A DNA stretch of 64,000 nucleotides from Actinosynnema sp. ALI-1.44. Its GTDB lineage: Bacteria > Actinomycetota > Actinomycetes > Mycobacteriales > Pseudonocardiaceae. The stretch covers positions 434,001-498,000 of the forward strand of contig NZ_MTQO01000053.1 in assembly GCF_001984155.1 (NCBI RefSeq), in the 5' to 3' direction. Below, piece after piece: positions 25,660 through 33,150 of the stretch. Position numbers and translations under genes: made by a program. The number at the start of each line of letters is the position of its first letter. Position 1 is the first letter of the stretch. A model generated the notes under the pieces. The model did no database searches and was not told where the DNA came from. It saw only the letters and a list, made by a program, of their open reading frames with translations.

Positions 25660-26127
25660 CTAGTACGTCCCGCCGAGCTTGCGGTGGTCCCAGCTGACCA
25701 CCTTGGTCGGCCGGAACACCAGGCCGACGCGCTTTTCGGCCTGTGCGCGGATGAACTGCGCCGCGGCGGTCAGCACCTCGGAGTTGCCTGCGGACATCTT
25801 GCCGAGCAGCTCCGTGCCGATCCGCACGATCTGTTCGGTGTCCTCGACGATCTCGACATCGCACTCCATCGACACGCCCTGCAACTCCTCGTAGGCGACG
25901 CCGGTCTCCACGAGCACGGTCGCCTCGGCAAGTCGGCGTAGATTCGCCACTTTCTGCGAGGTGCCGTACGTCCACGTGGCGATGCCGTCGCCCTCCACGA
26001 TGTAGAAGACCGGCACGAGGTGCGGGCGGTTCTTCGGGCCGACCGTGGCCACGTTGGCCACACGCCCGGACTCGAGGTACGCGCGGACCTCGTCGGGCGT
26101 CATCTTGATCTGCTCGCGGCGTGACAT
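25660..26127 (-). CDS. PPOX-class FMN/F420-binding protein
   Basis: A 155-residue split-barrel flavoprotein of the pyridoxamine-phosphate-oxidase superfamily. MTPDEVRAYLESGRVANVATVGPKNRPHLVPVFYIVEGDGIATWTYGTS is the typical N-terminal half, with the phosphate/cofactor-binding strand and the K in SQKVANLRR. It would bind FMN, F420 or heme. It starts nine bases after the SDR gene on the same strand, so both are probably co-transcribed from the divergent promoter near 27090, facing an F420-type enzyme gene; this favours F420 as cofactor, which is an inference. Confidence 0.85.
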   Translation of the reverse strand: MSRREQIKMTPDEVRAYLESGRVANVATVGPKNRPHLVPVFYIVEGDGIATWTYGTSQKVANLRRLAEATVLVETGVAYEELQGVSMECDVEIVEDTEQIVRIGTELLGKMSAGNSEVLTAAAQFIRAQAEKRVGLVFRPTKVVSWDHRKLGGTY

Positions 26128-26136
26128 GGGGCTGAT

Positions 26137-27045
26137 CTAACCCTTCCTGGCCTCCGCGCGTGCGTCGAGATCGGCGCGTGCACCCGGCCCCACGATGCTG
26201 GCTTCCTTGCTGCCCCGCGCGGCGATGTCCTCGATGGCGGCCTTGTCCGCCCTCGGGATCATGCCCCGGGTGGCGAGCTCGACGATCCGGGGCAGCAGTG
26301 CGCGGATCAGCTTGGTCGCGCCGACCCAGCCGGGGACGTGGATGGCGCGGGCCCGTTTGGTGATGCCGGTGCTGATCAGGTCGACCGCCAGTGAGAGCGG
26401 GTACGTCTTGCCCGCGAGGCCGGGCGCGTTCGTCCGCAGCGAGCCGAAGACCGGGTGCTTGTCGGCGCTGTTGACCATGTCCGTGGCGATCCACGTCGGG
26501 TGCGCGACACCGACGGACACACCCAGGTGGTGAACCTCGGCACGCAGGCTGTTGGCGAACGCCTCGACACCGGCCTTGGCCGCGCTGTAGGCGGCGTTCG
26601 CGGGAATGTGCATGATCGCCGCGGCGGAGGACACGATCAGCGCGTACCCACGGCGCTCGATCAGGTGCGGCAGGGCCACGCGGACGGTGCGCCAGACACC
26701 GAGCAGGTCGACTTCGATGACGCGCTCGAAGGCGTCCCGGTCGATCGAGCGGACGAAACCGGTGGCCGCGATCCCGGCGTTGGCCACGACCACGTCGATC
26801 CCGCCGAAGTGCGCGACGACGCCGTTGACGGCCTTCTCCAGCGACTCCCAGTCGGTGACGTTGGCTTCCCAGTGCGCGGCGTCCGGGCCGCACTCGGCCG
26901 CGACCTTCCCCAGCTCGTCCGGCTCCAGCCCGACCAGCGCGAGCTTGGCGCCCTGCGCGGCCAGCCGTTTGGCCACGCCCGCGCCGATGCCGCGGGCCGC
27001 CCCAGTGATCAGTACAACCTTGCCGTTGATGTCGCGACCGCTCAC
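26137..27045 (-). CDS. Short-chain dehydrogenase/reductase
   Basis: A 302-residue SDR. Cofactor motif TGAARGIG near residue 15, NAGIA after strand 4, catalytic Ser in IVSSAAAIMHIPANAAYSAAKAGVEAF with the YxxxK pair, and an extended C-terminus of about 60 residues carrying basic and helical segments (GATKLIRALLPRIVEL). The acidic/hydrophobic loop after strand 2 (LVGLEPDEL) does not settle NAD versus NADP. The GTG at 27045 follows GAGGAGG. The PPOX gene follows after nine bases. The actual alcohol or ketone substrate is unknown. Confidence 0.88.
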   Translation of the reverse strand: MSGRDINGKVVLITGAARGIGAGVAKRLAAQGAKLALVGLEPDELGKVAAECGPDAAHWEANVTDWESLEKAVNGVVAHFGGIDVVVANAGIAATGFVRSIDRDAFERVIEVDLLGVWRTVRVALPHLIERRGYALIVSSAAAIMHIPANAAYSAAKAGVEAFANSLRAEVHHLGVSVGVAHPTWIATDMVNSADKHPVFGSLRTNAPGLAGKTYPLSLAVDLISTGITKRARAIHVPGWVGATKLIRALLPRIVELATRGMIPRADKAAIEDIAARGSKEASIVGPGARADLDARAEARKG

Positions 27046-27090
27046 TGGGCCTCCTCACCCTCGGGTCCGGACCGGTTCGACCGCACCCAA

Positions 27091-27111
27091 CCTACTGTTA
27101 GTAACCTACTG
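27091..27111. repeat. Direct repeat in the divergent SDR / F420-oxidoreductase promoter
   Basis: CCTACTG occurs at 27091-27097 and 27105-27111, 14 bases apart, with the short palindrome GTTAGTAAC between them. Read on the minus strand it gives TAGGTT twice, each a possible -10 box. Likely a promoter with a regulator site. Confidence 0.45.
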
Positions 27112-27252
27112 TGGGTCAGGAAGGGGCCTGAGTCAATCCGTCCAGCTCGTCGAGTGGGAACACGTCAAGTCCGGTTCGGGGAATGTTCGACATGCGTCGA
27201 ACGTATTCCTGAGGGGAAGATCGACGTGGTCGCAGAGCGAAGGGCGAGAAAC

Positions 27253-28080
27253 ATGCAGCTGGGCAAGGTCGGCATCTGGAGCATGGTCCACCTCTGGACC
27301 GATCGGCCGGAGGTCGCGGCCGATCTGGAGAACCTCGGGTTCGGCACGCTGTGGCTCGGCGGATCCCCCAGCGCCGACCTGCGGATCGCGGAAGCCCTGC
27401 TGGACGCGACCAGCACGCTGACGGTGGCCACCGGCATCGTGAACGTCTGGGCCGCCGAAGCGGCCGAACTGGCGGAGTCCTACCACCGGATCGCGGCGAA
27501 GCACGCCGACCGGTTCCTGCTCGGCATCGGCGCGAGCCACAAGATGTTCAACACCCAGTACGAGAAGCCGTACACCAAACTGGTGTCCTATCTGGACGAG
27601 CTGGACGCCGCCGGTGTGCCCGCTGCGGGCCGGGCGCTGGCGGCGCTTGGCCCCAAGGTGCTTGCCCTGTCGGCCGAGCGCAGCGCGGGCGCGCACCCGT
27701 ACTTCGCCCCGGTCGAACACACCAAGCAGGCCAGGCAGACCCTGGGCGAGGGTCCCCTGCTCGCCCCGGAAGTGGCCGTCGTGCTCGAACCCGACCGCGA
27801 CCGGGCCGACCGGATCATCCGCCAGTACACGGACCTGTACCTGAAGCTGCCCAACTACACCAACAACTTGCGCCGCCTCGGCTACACCGACGAGGACTTC
27901 GCCAACGGCGGCAGCGACAAGTTGCTCGGCGCGCTGATCCCCCAGGGCGTCGACAACATCGTCGCCACCGTCGCCGCGCACCACGCGGCCGGCGCGGACC
28001 ACGTGAACCTGCAGGTGCTCACCGCCGACGGATCCCTTGACCTGGAAGCGTTCGAGACGTTGGGCACCGCCCTAACGTGA
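27253..28080 (+). CDS. LLM-class F420-dependent oxidoreductase (luciferase-like)
   Basis: A 275-residue luciferase-like monooxygenase-fold protein, close in outline to the TIGR03620 group of F420-dependent enzymes. It starts MQLGKVGIWSMVHLW, continues LGFGTLWLGGSPSADL (the family xLGFxxxWxGE segment) and ends with HVNLQVLTADG, where the final strand of the TIM barrel lies. The substrate is unknown. ATG 27253 has AAGGGCGAG upstream; the much longer open frame to the left is antisense to the SDR gene and not real. The 3' end overlaps the convergent NOS-like gene by nine bases. Confidence 0.88.
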   Translation: MQLGKVGIWSMVHLWTDRPEVAADLENLGFGTLWLGGSPSADLRIAEALLDATSTLTVATGIVNVWAAEAAELAESYHRIAAKHADRFLLGIGASHKMFNTQYEKPYTKLVSYLDELDAAGVPAAGRALAALGPKVLALSAERSAGAHPYFAPVEHTKQARQTLGEGPLLAPEVAVVLEPDRDRADRIIRQYTDLYLKLPNYTNNLRRLGYTDEDFANGGSDKLLGALIPQGVDNIVATVAAHHAAGADHVNLQVLTADGSLDLEAFETLGTALT

Positions 28081-29136
28081 CCTGTGCGGCCGGAAGGCCG
28101 GGCGGTCGCCCCGGTTGCGCCGGGACCGGAGCCAGGCCAGGCGGTGCTGTGTTTCGGCGTAGTGGTCGGTGATCGTGACCCGGGCGGTGTCGAACGAGTG
28201 CAGCACCGCCCGGTTGAGCTCCAGGGTGGCGCGGTCCCGCCAGAGCGTCCGGTCGGTGGACGTGTCCAGCCCCAGCCGGTCGGCGACCGGCCGGAGCATC
28301 GCGTACGCGGATTCGTCGGCGAGACCGCGCGTGCCGATGTCGGTGCCGACGAACCAGGTGTTGAACGGCGCCGCGGGGTAGTCGATCCCGCCGACGCACA
28401 GGCGCATGTTGGTGATCACCGGCACGGCCGGCCAGCGCAGGCCGAGGTCGGCGAACCACGGCAGGTCCGGGTGCGTCAACGGCACCTCGGTGACCACTTC
28501 GCGGGGGATCCTGAACGGCTGCGGATCCTGCAGGCCCGTGCTGACCACGAGCGGCAGGTGGTCGAAGGCGGTGCGTGCGAGGGGTGGCTGCCAGCCGAGT
28601 GCCTCGACGGACTCGGTGAACTCGATGTTCCTGGCGTCACCCGATTCCGGGTAGCCCGCGTAGCTGACCAGGTGGGCGTTCCAGATCCGCGGGCCGGGCG
28701 AGTCCGGCCGGTCGGGGGCGAACACGGTGACGAGCGGCTGGATCTTGCCGCCGTTGGTGGCCAGCCGGAGGTGTTCGAAGCACTGGGCCGCGACCGCCTG
28801 CGCCTTGTGGATGCCGCGCAGGTCGCGGATCTTGAGCCGTCGCCACGGCAGTCCGCTCGTGCACCAGCCGGTGTCGCGCAGCGCGACTCTGGCGCCGTAG
28901 CAAAGTTCCTCATTCGTGTGCCGGTAGGTGCCGGTCTCCGCGATCTCCGCGCGCACCTCGGCCAGCCGATGGCGCACAGCGCCCGCCTCGGGGTGCGCGT
29001 CGTGGAACATCCGCAGGAAGTCCTCCGCCGCGGCGAAGGTGACCGGACCGCCGGTGATCTTTTCGTTATAAAGGGCGGTCACGGGCCAGAAATCTACGTG
29101 CGCCCACGGCTTTGTCGACACTGCCAGACGGGTCAC
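28072..29136 (-). CDS. Divergent nitric oxide synthase oxygenase-like heme-thiolate protein
   Basis: A 354-residue protein whose whole length runs along the bacterial NOS oxygenase domain: TGTYRHTNEELCYGA, the heme-ligand region (Cys92 in WCTSGLPW), EHLRLATNGGKIQPLVTVFAP, RIWNAHLVSYAGY, VVTEVPLTHPDLPWF, VGGIDYPAAPFNTWF, LADESAYAMLRPVADRLGLDTS and AVLHSFDTARVTITDHYAE. The heme Cys is kept, but the Trp six residues before it in NOS is Leu86, the C-I-G-R motif is C-T-S-G, the arginine-binding Glu appears as Asp266, and the C-terminal pterin-binding segment (W-x-W-x-x-P-P) is missing, with a basic tail instead. It may bind heme but do other chemistry. GTG 29136 lacks a ribosome site; GTG codons at residues 7 and 19 are alternatives. 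Confidence 0.85.
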   Translation of the reverse strand: MTRLAVSTKPWAHVDFWPVTALYNEKITGGPVTFAAAEDFLRMFHDAHPEAGAVRHRLAEVRAEIAETGTYRHTNEELCYGARVALRDTGWCTSGLPWRRLKIRDLRGIHKAQAVAAQCFEHLRLATNGGKIQPLVTVFAPDRPDSPGPRIWNAHLVSYAGYPESGDARNIEFTESVEALGWQPPLARTAFDHLPLVVSTGLQDPQPFRIPREVVTEVPLTHPDLPWFADLGLRWPAVPVITNMRLCVGGIDYPAAPFNTWFVGTDIGTRGLADESAYAMLRPVADRLGLDTSTDRTLWRDRATLELNRAVLHSFDTARVTITDHYAETQHRLAWLRSRRNRGDRPAFRPHRSR

Positions 29137-29276
29137 CCACGAGAGTCAGCCATTCGGGTGGGCGATGCACCCAGCGTGAGTGCTTCGGCAGGTGACGTTC
29201 ACGGCTTGAGTCCACGATCGGGCCGAACAGGGTGCACGTCAACTGAATCGATCGCGAAGGCCGTCACCACCAGGTT

Positions 29277-29333
29277 GTCACCGAGTGTCACCGGTGGTGC
29301 TCACGGTGACCGCCAGTCGGGGCCTCGTAGGAT
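29277..29333 (+). promoter_or_regulatory. fba promoter region with inverted repeats
   Basis: GTCACCG (29277-29283) and CGGTGAC (29304-29310) form an inverted repeat around a palindrome CACCGGTG (29289-29296). TAGGAT at 29328-29333 fits a -10 box, with GTGACC 16 bases before it as a weak -35 box. This would start a transcript about 35 bases before fba. Confidence 0.45.
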
Positions 29334-29374
29334 TCGGCTGCACAGGCATCCCAGCCCCGAGGAGGACGAGACCG

Positions 29375-30409
29375 ATGCCCATCGCCACACCCGAGGTCTA
29401 TGCCGAGATGCTGGACCGGGCGAAGCAGAACGAGTTCGCCTACCCGGCCATCAACGTCACCTCCTCGGAGACCCTGAACGCCGCCCTGCGCGGCTTCGCC
29501 GAGGCGCAGAGCGACGGCATCATCCAGGTGTCGACGGGTGGCGCCGAGTTCGCGTCCGGCACCAAGGTCAAGGACATGGTCACCGGCTCCGTCGCGCTGG
29601 CCGAGTTCGCGCACGTGGTCGCCGACAAGTACCCGGTGAACATCGCGTTGCACACCGACCACTGCCCGAAGGACAAGCTGGACGGCTTCGTGCGTCCGCT
29701 GATCGAGATCTCGAAGCAGCGCGTCGCCAAGGGCCAGAACCCGCTGTTCCAGTCGCACATGTGGGACGGCTCGGCGGTGCCGATCGACGAGAACCTCAAG
29801 ATCGCTGCCGAACTGCTCGCCCAGACCGTCGAGGCGAAAATCATCCTCGAGGTCGAGATCGGCGTGGTCGGCGGCGAGGAGGACGGCGTCGCCAACGAGA
29901 TCAACGACAAGCTCTACACCTCCGAGGACGACTACCTCAAGACGATCGACGCGCTGGGCGCGGGCGAGCGCGGCCGCTACCTGCTGGCCGCCACCTTCGG
30001 CAACGTGCACGGCGTCTACAAGCCGGGCAACGTGAAGCTGCGCCCCGAGGTCCTCAAGGGCGGCCAGGAGGTCGCCTCGCAGAAGCTGGGCCGCCCGGCC
30101 GACTCGAAGCCGTTCGAGCTGGTGTTCCACGGCGGCTCGGGCTCGGAGCTGTCGGAGATCCACGAGGCCCTGTCGTACGGCGTGGTGAAGATGAACATCG
30201 ACACCGACACGCAGTACGCCTTCACCCGCCCGATCGCGGCCCACATGTTCAGCAACTACGACGGCGTGCTGAAGATCGACGGCGAGGTCGGCAACAAGAA
30301 GACCTACGACCCGCGCAGCTACCTCAAGAAGGCGGAGACGGCGATGGCCGACCGCATCATCGAGGCCTGCCAGCACCTGAAGTCCGCGGGCCGCATGATC
30401 GCGGGCTGA
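29375..30409 (+). CDS. fba: Class II fructose-bisphosphate aldolase
   Basis: Class II aldolase, the zinc enzyme splitting fructose 1,6-bisphosphate into dihydroxyacetone phosphate and glyceraldehyde 3-phosphate. The 344-residue protein has zinc ligands in ALHTDHCPKDKL (HTDHC) and in the later GNVHGVYKPGN, with the third His in VFHGGSGSE, plus phosphate-binding glycines. Actinobacterial-type insert EEDGVANEINDKLYTSEDDY is present. ATG follows GAGGAGGACGAG. A strong hairpin (30432-30465) ends the gene. The DUF3151 gene follows, as in other actinobacteria. Confidence 0.97.
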   Translation: MPIATPEVYAEMLDRAKQNEFAYPAINVTSSETLNAALRGFAEAQSDGIIQVSTGGAEFASGTKVKDMVTGSVALAEFAHVVADKYPVNIALHTDHCPKDKLDGFVRPLIEISKQRVAKGQNPLFQSHMWDGSAVPIDENLKIAAELLAQTVEAKIILEVEIGVVGGEEDGVANEINDKLYTSEDDYLKTIDALGAGERGRYLLAATFGNVHGVYKPGNVKLRPEVLKGGQEVASQKLGRPADSKPFELVFHGGSGSELSEIHEALSYGVVKMNIDTDTQYAFTRPIAAHMFSNYDGVLKIDGEVGNKKTYDPRSYLKKAETAMADRIIEACQHLKSAGRMIAG

Positions 30410-30431
30410 CCCGCGGTCGAATCCGAATCCG

Positions 30432-30465
30432 ACAGAGCCCACGCCGGTCTCGGCGTGGGCTCTGT
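30432..30465 (+). terminator. Strong hairpin terminator after fba
   Basis: A perfect 15-bp stem (arms 30432-30446 and 30451-30465) with a GTCT loop, 22 bases after the fba stop. This is the clearest terminator in the window. Confidence 0.85.
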
Positions 30466-30490
30466 GCTGCCGGGCTGATTGGATGGGGGC

Positions 30491-30889
30491 ATGCAGAACA
30501 ACCTGCTTGGCCCCGAACCCACGTTGCTGCCCGACCGCGCCGAGCAGCAGGCCGCCATCGAGTCGGGCAAGGACGCGGCCGAAGTCGCCGCCGCCTGGCC
30601 GGACTTCAGCGAGGCCTGGGCTGTGCTCGCCGAGCAGGCCCTCGGCAAGGGCGAGCACGTCGCCGCGTACGCCTACGCCCGCACCGGCTACCACCGGGGC
30701 CTGGACCAGTTGCGCCGCAACGGCTGGAAGGGTTTCGGCCCGATTCCGTGGAGCCACCGCCCCAACCAGGGTTTCCTGCGGGCCCTCGCCGCGCTGGGCA
30801 AGGCGGCCAAGGCCATCGGCGAGACCGAGGAGTACGACCGGGTCCGCAAGTTCATCGAGGACTCCGACCCGGCCGCGCCCCAGATCTAG
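30491..30889 (+). CDS. DUF3151 family protein
   Basis: A 132-residue soluble helical protein of the DUF3151 family, found in actinobacteria beside fba/purA, function unknown. The signature is clear: PEPTLLP near the N-terminus, AWPDFSEAWAVLAEQAL, YAYARTGYHRGLDQLRRNGWKGFGPIPWSHRPNQGFLRAL, with conserved W-K-G and R-P-N. The ATG at 30491 is the family start; an in-frame ATG 12 bases upstream lacks support. It lies after the fba terminator and its stop is three bases from that of the convergent nuclease gene. Confidence 0.92.
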   Translation: MQNNLLGPEPTLLPDRAEQQAAIESGKDAAEVAAAWPDFSEAWAVLAEQALGKGEHVAAYAYARTGYHRGLDQLRRNGWKGFGPIPWSHRPNQGFLRALAALGKAAKAIGETEEYDRVRKFIEDSDPAAPQI

Positions 30890-30892
30890 CCG

Positions 30893-31519
30893 CTAGCAGC
30901 GGTCGAGCATCGAGTTCAGCGCGGCCTTCTCGTTCGAGTTGACCGTCAGCGCCCACTTGTACTTCGAGCCGATCCACATCCGGGCGTAGGTGCAGTGGTA
31001 GGACGTGAGCGGCGGCTTCCACACGTCGGGTGACTTGTCGCCCTTGGCCTGGTTGACGTTGTCGGTCACGGCGATCAGCTGCGGGCTGGACAGGTCGTTG
31101 GCGAACTGCTGGCGCTTCGACGTCGTCCACGACTTCGCGCCCGTTCTCCACGCGTTGGCGAGCGGGACGACGTGGTCGATGTCGACGTCCGAGGCCGCCG
31201 ACCAGGTGGCGCCGTCGTACGGGCTGAACCACTTGCCGGACGTGGCGGCGCAGGAGGCGTCGACGACGACGTTGGTCCCGTCGCGCTTGAGGACTTCCTC
31301 TCTGGTGTTGCACGAGCCGGAAACGGTGGTCCAGTGCGGGAAGAGGTCGCGGTTGTAGCCGTCGCTCGATCCGTCCGGGGCCACCGTCAGCCCGTTCAAC
31401 TGGGTACGTGCGGTGGATGCGCTGGGAATGCCTGGCGGTGTCGCCCATGCCGCGACTGCCGTGCCGAGCAGCAGTGCGACGACGAGGAGCAGGGCCCGTA
31501 AGGCACTTTTGGCGATCAT
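30893..31519 (-). CDS. Secreted HNH-family nuclease (DUF1524, GmrSD C-terminal-like)
   Basis: A 208-residue protein with an N-terminal signal peptide (ALRALLLVVALLLGTAVAAWA) that should be cleaved after AWA, so it works outside the cell. The mature part is a DUF1524/HNH nuclease domain: VDIDHVVPLANAWRTGA carries the His-His-like catalytic D-H, followed by ANDLSSPQLIAVTDNVNQAKGDKSP with the metal-site Asn, and a Cys pair (C near residue 90 and 179, C-terminal Cys) that may form disulfides. Likely a secreted nutritional or competitive nuclease. ATG follows GGAGGTGAC. The gene is monocistronic. Confidence 0.9.
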   Translation of the reverse strand: MIAKSALRALLLVVALLLGTAVAAWATPPGIPSASTARTQLNGLTVAPDGSSDGYNRDLFPHWTTVSGSCNTREEVLKRDGTNVVVDASCAATSGKWFSPYDGATWSAASDVDIDHVVPLANAWRTGAKSWTTSKRQQFANDLSSPQLIAVTDNVNQAKGDKSPDVWKPPLTSYHCTYARMWIGSKYKWALTVNSNEKAALNSMLDRC

Positions 31520-31592
31520 GTCACCTCCGTGTCGTGGGTCACTCGACCGTGACCCACGGAGGTAGCGTGAGCAATACCTCCGGGTGACACCC

Positions 31593-32132
31593 TTACGACG
31601 GATGCCGTAACTCGACGTCGATGATCGCGCGCATCATTTCCGCTGTCCGGTCCGCGATCACCCTGGCTGAGCAGGGACGATCGTGGTCCAGCCACCACGT
31701 GATGGCCTGCACGGCGACCGCGCCGACAACGGTCGGCGTCAAGTCGTTCCCAGCTTTCCCAGTCAGGTGATGTGCGCTGATCGACGCCATCTTCGCGCGC
31801 ATCGTGTCAGCGAACCACGTACCCGCCTTGCGGCTCAGCAGCGCCTTGTAAAGCCGCTCGTAGGTGGCGACGTGGTCGAAGAACTCCGTCCAGAGTTGCG
31901 GCACGTCGTCGGGCGCGGTGGCCATGAGCTCGTCGAGCGCGTCGTCGAAGACCTGCTCGGCCAGGTGGTACTTGTCCCGGTAGTTCCGGTAGAACGCGGC
32001 CCTGCTGACCATCGCGCGGGTGGTGAGCTCGCCGACGGTGATCCGGTCGAAGCCACGCTCGTCGATCAGCTCGACCAACGCGTCGCGCAACAGGATCCGG
32101 GTCCGGCGCACCCGGAGGTTCTGCTGAGACAA
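31593..32132 (-). CDS. TetR/AcrR family regulator
   Basis: A 179-residue TetR-type repressor. The N-terminal helix-turn-helix is RILLRDALVELIDERGFDRITVGELTTRAMVSRAAFYRNYRDKYHL; the C-terminal helical domain (about 65-175) binds an unknown ligand. The TTG start at 32132 has AGGAG at six bases; longer in-frame starts would read through the operator region and upstream gene on the other strand. It diverges from the quinone-reductase-like gene, with the palindrome at 32216-32230 between them. Confidence 0.9.
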   Translation of the reverse strand: MSQQNLRVRRTRILLRDALVELIDERGFDRITVGELTTRAMVSRAAFYRNYRDKYHLAEQVFDDALDELMATAPDDVPQLWTEFFDHVATYERLYKALLSRKAGTWFADTMRAKMASISAHHLTGKAGNDLTPTVVGAVAVQAITWWLDHDRPCSARVIADRTAEMMRAIIDVELRHPS

Positions 32133-32215
32133 AACCGGCTCCTCGTCCAGGCTGGGACAGACCGTCTCGGTTGCACCTTGGCGACCGGTCGACGCTCGGA
32201 CAGTCTGCCTCAAGA

Positions 32216-32230
32216 GAGACAAAGTGTCTC
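32216..32230. promoter_or_regulatory. TetR-type operator palindrome
   Basis: GAGACAAAGTGTCTC has perfect six-base arms (GAGACA/TGTCTC) around AAG and lies 15 bases before the quinone-reductase-like gene. A related half-site (GAGACAAA) occurs at 32126-32133 across the regulator's own start codon. Confidence 0.7.
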
Positions 32231-32244
32231 GTTTGGAGGGGAAC

Positions 32245-33150
32245 ATGCGGGTGATCCGGGTCCACGAGTTCGGCGGCGCCGAGGTGCTGCGCGTGGAAGA
32301 AGTCGGACGGCCCGAACCGGGCGATGGGCAGGTGCTCGTCGAAGTCGAAGTCGCGGCGGTCCTGTTCGCGGACACGTTGCTGCGACGCGGCACCGTGCCG
32401 TCGTGGGCGGTGCCGTACGTCCCCGGCTTCGAGATCGGCGGCGTGGTGGTCCACGCCGAGGACCAGGCGCTGGCCGGCAGGCGCGTGGTGGCCAGGACCA
32501 GCGGTTTCCAGGGTGGTTACGCGGAGTTCGCGCTGGCCGACCACGTCCACCCGGTTGCGGACGGTATGCCGATCGAGCACGCGGTGGCCCTGTTCGGCGG
32601 TGGTGACATGGCGATCGGCCTGCTGGACGTGATGCGCGTCGGTGCCGCCGACACCGTGCTGGTGACCGCCGCGGCAGGCCGGATCGGCTCCATGCTGGTC
32701 CAGGCAGCCCACGCCCGCGGTGCCCACGTGATCGGCGTGACCAGCCCCGACAAGCTGGCGGCGGTCAAGGAGCTGGGCGCGCAACCAGTCACGTACGACG
32801 ACGAGAACTGGGGCGAACCCAGCGTGGTCCTCGACTCGGTGGGCGGCGAGGTCGGCGGACGAGCCGTCGCCGTCGCCCAGGACCGCGTCGGGCTGTACGG
32901 GTACACCTCAGGGCAGTGGCCGCAGGTCGACACGGCGTTGATCGCGCAGCGCGGGCTGACTGTCGTCGGCGCGTCCGGGGTGCTGCAGCGCCGGAGCTCG
33001 CAGCGGCAACGAGCGGACGCGGAAACGGCTTTGAACAGCGGTATGACCGCCAAGATCCACGCCGTCCACCCCCTTGACCGGGCCGTTGACGCGCACAACG
33101 ACCTCGAGCAGCGCCGGAACACCGGAGCCGTGCTGCTGCGGCTCAAATGA
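32245..33150 (+). CDS. Zinc-independent quinone oxidoreductase-like (MDR superfamily) protein
   Basis: A 301-residue medium-chain dehydrogenase/reductase of the NADPH:quinone reductase (Qor) type. The catalytic N-terminal part (FGGAEVLRVEEVGRPEPG, VPYVPGFEIGGVV) is followed by the NADPH-binding Rossmann part with VTAAAGRIGSMLVQAAHARGAHVIGV; the motif AAAGRIGS replaces the common AAAGGVGS. No zinc cysteines occur. ATG 32245 has GGAGGGG. It faces the TetR gene across a perfect palindrome, so it is probably its target and induced by an electrophile or quinone. It overlaps the convergent neighbour by eight bases. Confidence 0.9.
   Translation: MRVIRVHEFGGAEVLRVEEVGRPEPGDGQVLVEVEVAAVLFADTLLRRGTVPSWAVPYVPGFEIGGVVVHAEDQALAGRRVVARTSGFQGGYAEFALADHVHPVADGMPIEHAVALFGGGDMAIGLLDVMRVGAADTVLVTAAAGRIGSMLVQAAHARGAHVIGVTSPDKLAAVKELGAQPVTYDDENWGEPSVVLDSVGGEVGGRAVAVAQDRVGLYGYTSGQWPQVDTALIAQRGLTVVGASGVLQRRSSQRQRADAETALNSGMTAKIHAVHPLDRAVDAHNDLEQRRNTGAVLLRLK

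Noticed and set aside
26455-27252. A 270-codon N-terminal extension of the F420-type oxidoreductase
   Set aside because: It runs antisense through the SDR gene; ATG 27253 has a ribosome site and gives the family N-terminus.
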